DNA from: Antedon mediterranea | Taxonomy: Eukaryota; Echinodermata; Crinoidea; Comatulida; Antedonidae | Reading direction: 5' to 3' | DNA: 64,000 nt | Assembly: GCF_964355755.1 (NCBI RefSeq) | Contig: NC_092670.1 | Span: 36,381,795 to 36,445,794, forward strand | In this document: positions 32,501-44,700 of the stretch, in pieces | Numbering within the stretch: the first letter of the stretch is position 1 | How the letters are laid out: each line of letters starts with the position of its first letter | The notes under the pieces: generated by a model | What the model was told of the DNA's origin: nothing | Databases searched by the model: none | The model's input: only the letters and a program-made list of their open reading frames with translations | Translations under genes and position numbers: made by a program

Positions 32501-32765
32501 AGTATACAGATATCAATAAAAGGAAGTAGGCAGTGCCCAAGAAGATACAAATCTTGTGGCGGGCCAGCCTATTTATTAAGTTTAAAGAGCTAGTAGGCCT
32601 ATATATAGGCTATGCCCGCTCCCCCATTATATAAAGTACAAATCAATCTATTCTATAATAATTATTATATATTATTAATTGTATACTATTATTATTATAT
32701 ATAGGCTAGGATGCCTAACTAACTACTATGCCTAATTTTCTTTTGTTGTTCTCCACCAGTAAAGG
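29597..32765. other. Divergent spacer between ZC3H10 and the STAND NTPase gene
   Basis: 3.2 kb between two start codons that point away from each other. It must hold both promoters and the upstream leader exon(s) of the NTPase gene. A foldback element lies at 31857-32303. No other coding sequence was recognised; a short ATG-led frame ending at a GT near 30840 would not join to exon 1 in frame. Confidence 0.55.
31857..32303. mobile_element. Foldback element with arms of GGGTACGGGTTGGC repeats
   Basis: Termini are exactly inverted: GGTCAACCCGTACCCA at 31857 and TGGGTACGGGTTGACC at 32303. The left arm (31857-31990) repeats 'CGTACCCA'; the right arm (32114-32303) repeats 'TGGGTACGGGTTGGC/AGCC' at 15-25 bp spacing. 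The middle (31991-32113) is unique and AT-rich. Confidence 0.85.
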
Positions 32766-35700
32766 ATGGGATGTGGAGCATCCAATGCCACAACTGGTGG
32801 CTACACTATTCTAGTAAGTGACACATGGAATCAAGTGGAGAGAACAATCGAAGTTCGCAAACGACCAAACAACAAACTTGTTGTCAAACGATCAGGATGG
32901 AAGACCGTTCGGATATTCGTATCATCAACCTTCAGAGATTTCCACGCAGAAAGGGAAACACTGATTAAAGAGGTACTGCCTTTTGTCTAAAGGCTAAATA
33001 GTTATTGTATAATTTGTATTGTTAATTGATTCTTTACAAGGAAATGTTTTGATACCTTTTTACTGGAAATATCTTGTCACAGCCCACTTTTGATAATTGT
33101 AATTAAATTCTTTTTTATTTCCCCAGGTTTTCCCAGACCTACGTCAGTGGTGTGAGAGTAGAAGGCTACATCTTGTTGACTGCGATTTAAGATGGGTAAG
33201 CTTGCATATAAGAGAAATAAAATACAAAATGAATACATACAACAAAATATTCTAATACAATATACAATTCCATGTCATTTTGCCACTTCTCTCTTTTTAC
33301 CATCTAGATCATTCTGCCAACCTGCCTTCTGTCAACCTCCCTTTTGCCATCCTGCTTTCTGCCAACCTGCCTTCTGTCATCCTGCCTTCAGCTAACCTGC
33401 CTTCTGCCATCCTGCCTTCAGCTAACCTGCCTTCTGCCAACCTTCCTTCTGCCATCCTGCCTTTTTCAAACCTGCCTTTTGCCATCCTGCCTTCTGCCAT
33501 CCTGCCTTCAGCCAACCTGCCTTCTGTCATCCTGCCTTCTGCCATCCTGCCTTCTGCCAACCTGCCTTCTGCCATCCTGCCTTCTGCCATCCTGCCTTCA
33601 GCCAACCTTCCTTCTGCCATCCTGCCTTTTTCCAACCTGCCTTTTGCCATCCTGCCTTCAGCCAACCTGCCTTCTGTCATCCTGCCTTCTGCCATCCTGC
33701 CTTCTGCCAACCTGCCTTCTGCCGACCTGCCTTCTGCCATCCTGCCTTCTGCCATCCTGCCTTCAGCCAACCTGCCTTCTGTCATCCTGCCTTCTGTCAT
33801 CCTGCCTTCTGCCATCCTGCCTTCTGCCATCCTGCCTTCTGCCATCCTGCCTTCTGCCAACCTGCCTTCTGCTGACCTGCCTTCTGCCATTCTGCCATCC
33901 TGCCTTCTGCCATAATCCTTTTAGCATGAATAATAATTCTGTCATCTAGATTAATCAATTTTTTTTCTTCAAAATTCATTCCTTATTATTTTCACTTTTT
34001 AAAGGGTGTGCCAGTCGATTCATCAACTGAGGAAACATTAAGGGTCTGTCTTGGTGAAATTGATCGTTGTTACCAAGACAACATCATGCCTTTTTTTCTG
34101 AACCTTACAAGGTAAGAGTGTTATAGTAAACATTTTAAAAATCTTTAATAATTAATTGATCAATATCTTTGTGCTTGTTTTTGCCAAGTTTTGAAGTTGT
34201 CTGTAGATCTATGAGAATACAGTAACGCAGCAAGGGCAATTTACACAGACATGCGGTAACGGTAAGCGGAGAACCAGCCAGTAGTAATAATGTCCCAAAT
34301 GTATCTTTTCTATACGCCATCCTTATACAAACAATCAGTCACGACCGTTGTTGTGACTGATTTCTGAATAATAGAAAGTTCTGAAACTAGGCTAGGCCTA
34401 GGCCTACTAAGGCACTTGTATTATAGAGTATCACGGTGTAACGTCACAACGATAGAGGGCACTGCATGGTTGCTAGCCAACCAAAAAATGCGTTCAACGC
34501 TGCTATGTTGATAAACAGTAAAGATTTGTATTTCTATCAAATTATGTATCTTAGCTTGATTTATTTTAACTTAAACTGTAGTTGAAGAATAAATGTATTA
34601 TTAAAAACAAATAGTAGTGATCTTTTGAAATTTTAGTTTGTTTTTATTGAAAATTATTAAGTTTTAAAATGACTACTTCAATAAGCCTATTCCAAACCAT
34701 TGGTGACCTTGGAGTCACTCAGGCAGGTTAAAGGCAGCGCCAACTACCGTCGTGACGTCAGCACCGTGATACTCTATTAATAGACATCTTTGAATCAAAA
34801 AATGCATGCCAACAAATATTTTAATAGATGACGTCATATCAATCATATCGTTGATTGGCCAGAATCCCAAATTACCGTGCAATTCCACTCCGCGTTCTGT
34901 GTTATTGGTCATACTTAGTGTACGAAAGTAAGACATAACGTAGATTCTATATTTTGTTTTCTGCTTATCATTCCGCCTCGTCTTTATGAATTGTCCTTTT
35001 TATTATTACAGACTCTTTGATAGCATACTGCATTCAGTCATGGATAAAATTACACTATATTTTATTTAAACTACTTATAAGTGTTTAAGGGCATTTTTAC
35101 AGATTCATACAATATTTATTACAATTTATTTATTAGTAAAAAGGTTCATCTGGATCACTGTATAGTATTTTAAGTAAATTTTCTTTTGGATGATCCAAAG
35201 TCGAATAAAATTCGTAAACTTACGTTTTTTACTCTAGCTTTCGCTGGTCAACGACGCAGCTTAATCATGAGTGAGTCTCTGTGACTTGTACAACAACTTA
35301 CTAAAGAGGAGGCCCCGACAATCCCATTTGGGAAAACCTGAACAATCTATAGATGGCGCTATACCATATACGAGATCTAATGGTAACAAGTCCAAGTCAC
35401 AGAGACTCACTCATGATTAAGCTGCGTCGTTGACCAGCGAAAGCTAGAGTAAAAAACGTAAGTTTACGAATTTTATTCGACTTTGGATCATCCAAAAGGA
35501 AATTTACTTAAAATTTATTTATTCAATTTAACAAACTATATTTCAGTGTTGCTATGATTCAGAATTTGCTGTCGTAAGTGTAAAACATCAAACTTTCTGC
35601 TTGTCATCAGGGTGCATGTTTTTAAACATTAACAGACATTTATTTTAAAAATTTTTATTTAAAACAAATTCTTTATAACACCTTCATTACACTGTCTTAG

Positions 35701-38700
35701 TACAACAAGAAGAACCATTGCTAATTGCATTTTCATTGAGCGAGAATACATAATTTTTATGTGAAAACAAGGACCAGTTCATTTATTTGTGTATCCAGAT
35801 TTAAAAGGTCGGTCTTGGAGGAGATTAAACCTCCTACATGTGAAAAAGTTAAACTTTTTAAATGAACATATAATAATATTTGTAATTATATCAATTATAT
35901 TTGAATAATAATCAATATTTTTACAATAACTGGTGATTTTATTTTCATCTTTAAAAGACAATATTAACTTGCATGCTGTATATTATTTTAGTACTTTGAT
36001 AAGCCACTTATATTTTTTATAAATAAATGAAGTAATATTTTTTTCTTCCAAATGACTAATATATAATTGAAAGCACATGCTCTACTTACAATATGGCATT
36101 ATATTATTATTCAGATAATGTTTTTTAATTTTAAAATTAATAATAACTGCATTTTGAATAACATAACATAAACATCCAATAGTTTCATAGCAAGGAATGT
36201 CAAATACATTTTTAATTAAAATAATTCTTATATTGTAGTTTTATTTTAAATATTTTATTTTTGGCCTTTAGTTTTATGGATTCTTGTTGAATTTTTAGTC
36301 AATCTTAATCTATATTATAATTGTACTACTGTACATTATTTTATAACTAACTTATGTTTTTAACATTCACTTCATAATATAAATTACTTTTTTAAAATTT
36401 CTTTGCATGTGATTATATAAACAATAATTATCATTAACAACACGTCAATAAATCTCATAAAGCTGTCTACACTATCAAACTAGTTTTACAAAAAATGTTT
36501 GATGTGCCCAAATATGGTAGTGATGTGCCCAAATATGGTAGTGATATGCCCAAATATGGTAGTGGTATTACATCATCGTGTCCATATATGGGCACATCAC
36601 ATTTTTGTTGTCACATAAAGTTTGATAGTGTGGACAGAGCTTTACATCGTTTGTGCCATCTAAAAATAGAAGCAAACCTCAGTGTCAAAACACATTCGCC
36701 ATATTTCATTGGGCAAAATAATCTCACATGGTCATGATTGGTTCATCCTTTTTGCTTTTACCAATCACATTACACAGAATGTTTAAGTGTTTGTTAGATC
36801 AACACATACAGTAGACATATTGTTGCTAATATACTGTATTAAATATAAAATCTCAGTTTTAATTTTTGATTAAAATCTCAGTACCCATATTACCTTTTTA
36901 AGCCTCGCCCAACACAAGATGTTTTTCTTCATCTTTCAGGGCATCTGCCTTCACACTCTGACCTTATATCATTATTGCATTGCATTTTATTATCTTTTTA
37001 CTGTCAGAGTAAATAAATGTTTGAAACTTGAAAACTTGAAACTAGTTTTCTATTAAATATTTATTACAACACAGTATGACCCAGGTATGAAATTTAGCAA
37101 CAATTGCAATAACAATCTACTTTCAAAGTCTTGTTTCCAACTTTAGCTTAGTTTTAGTTTATCCTCATCATATAATCATTATATACGATAAATTTTGTTT
37201 TAGTGAGAGGTGCGGATGGATACCAAATCCACTAGAAGTACCGGATTCAATTGTTGAGGAGTATCGTTGGGTAATGGGCCTGTCAGTTACGGAAATGGAA
37301 ATCATGCATGGAGCATACAGGAAGGATAACTTAAACTGTAAGTTTCGGAATGCGGAACCAGTGGTTGTAATCACTGTTCACACTTAGACTAAAGCTTTGT
37401 CTACACTATCAAACTTTATGTGACAACAAAAATCTGATGTGCCCATATATAGTAGTGATATGCTTAAATATGGTAGGGATCCTTAAATATGGTAGTGATA
37501 TGACATAATCATGTCCATTATGGGCACATTACATTTTTTGGTCACATAAAGTTTGATAGTGTAGACCGAGCCTTAAGGGAAACACTTCAGGGCTTCCTTT
37601 ATTATAATTGTGGTTCTCCGTTTTCTGTTTATTATTGATCTAGCTTTCCTTTTAGAAAGATATAATGCCAAGATAAAAATATATTTCCCTCGGAGTATAT
37701 TAAATTTTATAATACACTTTGAGCAGACATTATCTGATATTCATAGTTCAATTAGATATAATTTTCTTTAATATTAATTTATTATTTTCTTATATTTACT
37801 ATAGCTTTGTTCATGTTGCGGGACGTTTCATTTCTCAACAACATTCCTGCAAAACTTAAAGATGATCTGGTTGATGTCAATCCTATTGCTCCAGAGAAAC
37901 TCAGAGTCTTGAAACAGATGCTGAAAGATAGATTCCATGTAAGTGAATGCGCTCTTATTCTAAATAACTGACAGCTAAAGGTTAAAGGTTATAGTTGAAA
38001 CCTTGAGTTAGAGATCTACTGTACCTCTCAACACAGAACCAGGCTCAATGCCCACAGTGTTATATTATTAAGTTCAAAATGTCTCATCTGATTATTTGTA
38101 TTGTATCTCCACATATTTTATTATCATTTCATTAATTTTATTCATCAAAAAAAATAAAAAAATTATAAAACATGTCAAAGATAAAATGCATAAAAGATGA
38201 ATAGGATCAACAACAAAAAGCTAAACACTTGTACAGGGTTGAAGACCTAAAATAACTAAACAACTATAAAACAGCTAATACTATAATAGGAAATATACAA
38301 TATATTAAAATATATATATATAAAGTAACATTGACATCTGCAGAAATTAAGATTTGTACTTATTAATTAGATTCAACTTACAGTATACAATTTTTTAAAA
38401 ACATTAATGGATTTTGCATTTTTTGCATGAGAACCCGAAACAGCAATACTGTGACTTGTAGAAACTAGTCTTCTAAACTAGTCTTCTAAACTAGTCTTCT
38501 AAACTAGTCTTCTAAACTAGTCTTCTAAACTAGTCTTCTAAACTAGTCTTCTAAACTAGTCTTCTAAACTAGTCTTCTAAACTAGTCTTCTAAACTAGTC
38601 TTCTAAACTAGTCTTTTAAACTAGTCTTTTAACCTAGTCTTCTAAACTAGTCTTCTAAACTAGTCTTCTAAACTAGTCTTCTAAACTAGTCTACACATTC

Positions 38701-41700
38701 TAAAATACAGTGTCACATATGTATCACATGTTCTTCCTGTATTATGTTTAAGGGTTAGGTTTATTTTCTATGATATATGCATAATTTGACTGGATCAATG
38801 ATATAGATACAATCAGTACAGAGAATCAACTAAATATCTTCTTTTTTTAAGGAAAATCAGGTAAACTTTTACAAGTGCCAGTACGATGGTGTAGACAGTG
38901 ATGGCAAAGTGGAGTTAAAAGGCCTTGATGACTTTTCAAAAACTGTAAGTAACCTGTAGTGTAATAGTCTTTTTAGAAATACAAAGTTCAGGGGTTCCAT
39001 TGTATATGTTCAACACCTTTAACATCAACCCTTATTCAGGGGAAATTGTAGAGGCTTTACCGTACGCTGCATCACATCAACATGATGAAATATGCTTTTC
39101 TCATTCAATAGGTGTTCCAGTTTTTTAAGACTCGTATAGAAGAGCAGTATCCTCTAGAAGAAAAGACGACAGATCCATATCGGCAAATCATGGAAAGTCA
39201 TGAGGTATAGATTGTCACACTAAAACTTAGTGCTAGATACACTTTAATACAAATGCCAAAGTTCTCTTATCATATTCACCAATCACTTACATGAGATATT
39301 TCCATTATATGTGAAAAAAATAAATTTTTTCTTTTGTTAGTCGTTCATGCGGAACAGAAGTGCATCAGTACTTGGAAGGAATGATATTTTGGAGCAGGTA
39401 AGCAACACTTATTTTTTTTATATGTTATAACACTTTTATTTAATATTCTACAACAGTTTTTATAATAAAAAAAGTAATATATAATTCTCTGTAAATTTCC
39501 TAAATAATAAGTACCAATGAACTAATTATTGCACTGATAAAGGACTAGTGTTGCCCGAAAGCTCTGCTAATTTTTCTGGCTGTTTTACTTTATCGTTTTG
39601 ATTTAACTTTTTGGTTATTTTATTTTGTATTTCCATTGAGATGCAGCCACTGATACCCACAGCATTGTCATTTTTTCAGTGCTTATTTTATTTTGTATCT
39701 CCATTGAGATCCAGCCACTGATACCCACAGCATTGTCATATTTTCAGTGCTTATTTTATTTTGTATCTCCATTGAGATCCAGCCACTGATACCCACAGCA
39801 TTGTTATTTTTCAGTAATTTGCCTTTGAATTTAAATAAAAATAGAAAAATATGAGAATTATATAATGGATATACCTTTATAATTTTAGGTACTGCATTTT
39901 TCATATTTTTCCTATGTTATACTTGCAGATCAAGGAGCATATTGTTAGTGTTGGTGTTGATAAGGCATTGTTGTTACTTGGAGGACCAGGTACAGGAAAG
40001 TCATCCATTATGGCAAGAGTAGCTGACGTCTCCGTGGAAAAGGCAATATCAAGAGATATTCCAGGGTAATTATTTAAACTCCCATAAAGTAGAGAGATAT
40101 GTTAGGGTTGTTCTATGTATGCATCATGACATCTAATAAAAGTTCTGGTAACACCTAGGTAGAGCGAAATGTTTAATATATAAGGTTGCTCTATGGTGTA
40201 ATACATCATACTAACCTCTATTAAGGGTACATCGTAACCCCTATTGTTTGGTCATCTCGAAACTCCAAGAAGTAGAGAGGGTATAGGGTTGCTCTATCGT
40301 GTACTACATCATAATCTCTAGAAGGGGTTCTAGAGTAAAGCAATATTAGATATAAACAAAGGATTTCAGCCTAGTTCTACAGAAACTTGCATTGAATAGT
40401 GTTTTTCTTACAGAGTAATAGTTGACTTTCTTTTCAAAACTTAATATTTACAGATCACCTGATCAAGGCTGGCATGTCTTCTACCATTTTGTTGGCGCCA
40501 TTCCAGGATCACCTGATTTGGAAGCTTGCCTGAAACGACTTCTCAAAGAATTGAACATCATCAATGTAAAGACTTTTATTTATTATTTTATAATTTATTA
40601 CAAAGATAACTGAATTTTTAGTGATATGCCCAAACATGGTAGTGATATGACCTCATGTCCTAAAGGGCACATCATATCAGTCGCATAAAGTTTGATAGTG
40701 TAGACAGAACTTAATGCTTTTAATTTCAAACAGGAGAGCAAGATGCCGAAAGATTTGGAGACAACATGCCAAGTTGCTTGCAGTGCTTTGTCAAATCCAA
40801 ACACAAAACCGGTGATCATTATTATTGACGCCCTAAACCAGGTAAAAATGAATGATTAATTCCTCACATTTACAAAATATTTTTCCAATGTATTTCAGAG
40901 AAAGTACAAACTTTTGGTTATAAAAAAATTTTGTTAGGACAGAGATTCTATTGTAACAAAAAGTAGTGGAGATGTAGCTTGGTGGTTAACGTGCTTGCCT
41001 TCCAATCGAAAGGTCTTAGGGTTCAATCCTGACCTGTGCCAGGGTTGTAACTCACAACTCTTACAACTCCACTGCCTAAACCTCAAATGAGACTTAGTTT
41101 ATGAGCACAATAAATTATAAAATAGATTATTCATCCTGTAATTGGTGAGTTACTCGCTGTTGGATGAGTATGGAAAAAAAATTAATAATAATAATAATAA
41201 TAAAAGAGCTAAAGGATAAAATCATTTTCCTTAGTTTGATGAGTCAAAGGAGTCAACCGTTTTGAATTGGTTACCAGTCAAGTTAGCGCCGCAAGTTCGC
41301 TGTGTTTTCTCGATGATCGATGATACTCCGCAACACAAAACGCTCAAAAGTCGTTCTAGTAAACCAGTTGAGCTGTTTGTAACACCACTCGATATGGAAT
41401 CAAGAAAGGTATGAGTTTATTTACAATATAATAATTATTAATAATAATATATAATAAGTAATCTAATATAGGCTACAGTAAAACCCCTATTAAGGGGACA
41501 CCATTGGGATTAAAGAGGGATGTTCCTTGAATTGAGGTTGGCTGTCAAAACATACATTGCAATTTGTTCATTTCTTGTCATCCCCTTAATAGAGGTGTCC
41601 TAAAGGAAAGGCGTCCCTTAATAGAGGCTCTACTATTTTATAAAATAGTATGAATAATATTAGCGAGTGAGTGGCCGAGCGGTTAAGACAATTGAACCGT

Positions 41701-44700
41701 ACTGACTTAGCCATTACATCGGTAAGGGTTCAAGGCTCACTCGTTTCATGGTTCTGGTGGAAGAACAAGTCTTCTCAGATAAGGACGATAAACTGTAGGT
41801 CCAGTGTACACATCTAGCTCATGTGTACTTTAAAGAACCTAGTACTTCTTTTGAGATGAGTAAGGGGTTACCCCGGTGTACTAGTACACCGGGGTTACCC
41901 CGGTGTACTAGTACATCACAGCCACTGATCATAAATGGGCCCTCTGTGGGAGACCAGTCTTTGACTGAAGAGGTTACCCAGTATAAATAAATAAGAAATT
42001 CAATTATGAATCCGTTACTGCTCCTGGAAAGTACACAATTCTGTATTCTCATCCAGTATAAAGCAATTATTATATTAGTAGATGTATTTTACATTATCAC
42101 ATTGTTCTTTTAGGCTATTGTTGTTGAGAGTCTTGGAAAATACAACAAGAAACTTGACGAAGAACAGATGACGAGTCTCTTGAGCAAAGAGTCATCCCAG
42201 AATCCTTTGTGGTTGTCAATTGCTTGCGAGGAGCTTCGTGTGTATGGACTCTTTGAGAAACTCACTAAAAAAATAAAGAGTTTTCCTGATGGGTTGCTAA
42301 GGTATTTAAAATACCTCCAAATATTATTTATCTCATCATATCAATCAATTAACCAAACTCAATTTATTCCATAAAACTAAGGATATGTACAAAAATGTGT
42401 ACATATTTTACGTAATTAACAGGTAAATTAGTTTGGTTACATTTCGTCTGGAAAATCAAACCACGGGTATACATTATGCATGATGCTAATTAGGGTTGTA
42501 CTTCTGATTTTGGCTTAAATTTTCTGTAATGTTGTTTTAATCAATATCATTATTATGAGGTTTTTTTTCATTTTGATGTTGTAGTCTGCTTGAGAGTGTA
42601 CTTAGTAGATTTGAAGATGAAAGCGGCGGGCAGCTTGTGGTTGCCACACTCTGTCTTCTGGAATGTTCCAAGACTGGTCTTCTAGAGAGGGAGCTGTTGA
42701 TGATCCTAGGAAACCCAAAGAACATAACTCCTTCTAAAGATGTTAAAAAAATTAAAAGTGGTAAGTTTTTTTGTGGTTATTGCTAATACAGTATTTACCT
42801 TGAATTAACCTTGAATCTTCAAGACTTAGAGAACTATGCTCATTTGTCCCTCAAACATTACAGCATCCTCTTCCGACTTATACAGGCAGAACTTTAAATG
42901 TATTACTAGCCTCTATGTTTCTATGCTGTTCTTATACATTCACATTTACATGTATTGAACTGTAAAGTCTACTCACTATCAAACTTTATGTGACAACAAA
43001 TGTGATGTGCCCATATATGGACATGATGATGTCATATCACTACCATATTTAAGCATATCACTACCATATTTGGGCACATCATACTTTTTTGCCAAACTAG
43101 TTTGATAGTGTGGACAGAGCTTAAATAATTAAACTGCTTTTATTTGTTTAAAGATCAGACAATCAAGAATCCACTAGCTGCGTCCAATTGGGCGAGAGTT
43201 TACCGTGTTCTCAAACCTTTCTTACGTCCATTTGGTGACAGTGGAGAAGGACGACTAGATTTTTATCATCGATCTCTAAGTAAAGCTGTTCGTGCAAAGT
43301 AAGTCTTTCATTTATGAGATCTTCCATATTTTAATTCCTTTTTTTATGCGTGATGGATGATTTTAGATATGTTATAGATAGTGATAGCCTATAATATAAC
43401 TCATCAAAATAAGGGTAAATAAAAACATAAAAAAAAATGATTAGGTTACATTGTTGTCTGTAACTAACTGATGATAATCCAGCACTGCAGTTTTCCTAGT
43501 GAAAATTGACTTGCAGACTAGTTTGATAGTGTAGAAAGAGCAATTGTATAATGCATTTTTTTTAAACAGATATTTCAAACAAGATTCATGGAAAAACATA
43601 TGGTGGCACACGGTGTTGGCAAAGTACTTTGAGACTATTGAGAACATGGACAGACAGAGTGAGGAGTATCCCTACCATCTCACCAAATGTGACGATAAAG
43701 AAAAGCTAAGAGAGTACCTGAAACAATGGAGAGTATTCCATCACTTTTACCATCCAGAGTTCAGTGGAGAGCTACTGGCCTTCTGGAGGACTGTAAGTAT
43801 ACACATGTGCAATCTAATGTGAAATCATTTCCACTGGTACTCCACTGGGGTTGGAATAGTTCCGCTTTTACGACAAACTGTTTGTGTCTAACTCCACCCA
43901 TATGGACATTATGATGTCATATCACTACCATATTTGTGTACATCACACTTTAGTCACATAAAGATAGTGTAGACAGAGCTTTAGTTTATTGGAATCACTT
44001 TTCTTGTTAGGTTGGTGATAAGAGCGAATTGTTTGATTGCTATACAGAGAGTTTGGAGAACATGAATAACAACCCAAATGTTGACAAGGAAGAGATTTCC
44101 TTACACTATGAAAAGGTTGCCAGAGTTGTGTAAGTATACAAAACTGTACTGTAGGGATTTCCTTACACTATGAAAAGGTTGCCAGACTCGTGTATGTATA
44201 CAAAACTGTACTGTAGGGATTTCCTTACACTATGAAAAGGTTGCCAGAGTTGTGTAAGTATACAAAACTGTACTGTAGGGATTTCCTTACACTATGAAAA
44301 GGTTGCCAGAGTTGTGTATGTATACAAAACTGTACTGTAGGGATTTCCTTACACTATGAATAGGTTGCCAGACTCGTATGTATACAAAACTGTACTGTAG
44401 GGATTTCCTTACACTATGAAAAGGTTGCCAGACTCGTATGTATACAAAACTGTACTGTAGGGATTTCCTTACACTATGAAAAGGTTGCCAGACTCGTATG
44501 TATACAAAACTGTACTGTAGGGATTTCCTTACACTATGAAAAGGTTGCCAGACTCGTATGTATACAAAACTGTACTGTAGGGATTTCCTTACACTATGAA
44601 AAGGTTGCCAGACTCGTATGTATACAAAACTGTACTGTAGGGATTTCCTTACACTATGAAAAGGTTGCCAGAGTTGTGTAAGTATACAAAACTGTACTGT

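Noticed and set aside
33280-33949. Long frames of about 200 codons on both strands as repeat proteins
   Set aside because: They are by-products of a 15-bp tandem repeat lying between two exons of the STAND gene; both strands and more than one frame are open.
40965-41035. A tRNA gene from the clear A and B boxes
   Set aside because: The sequence continues into a SINE body shared with 60540-60832, and the cloverleaf arms are poor.
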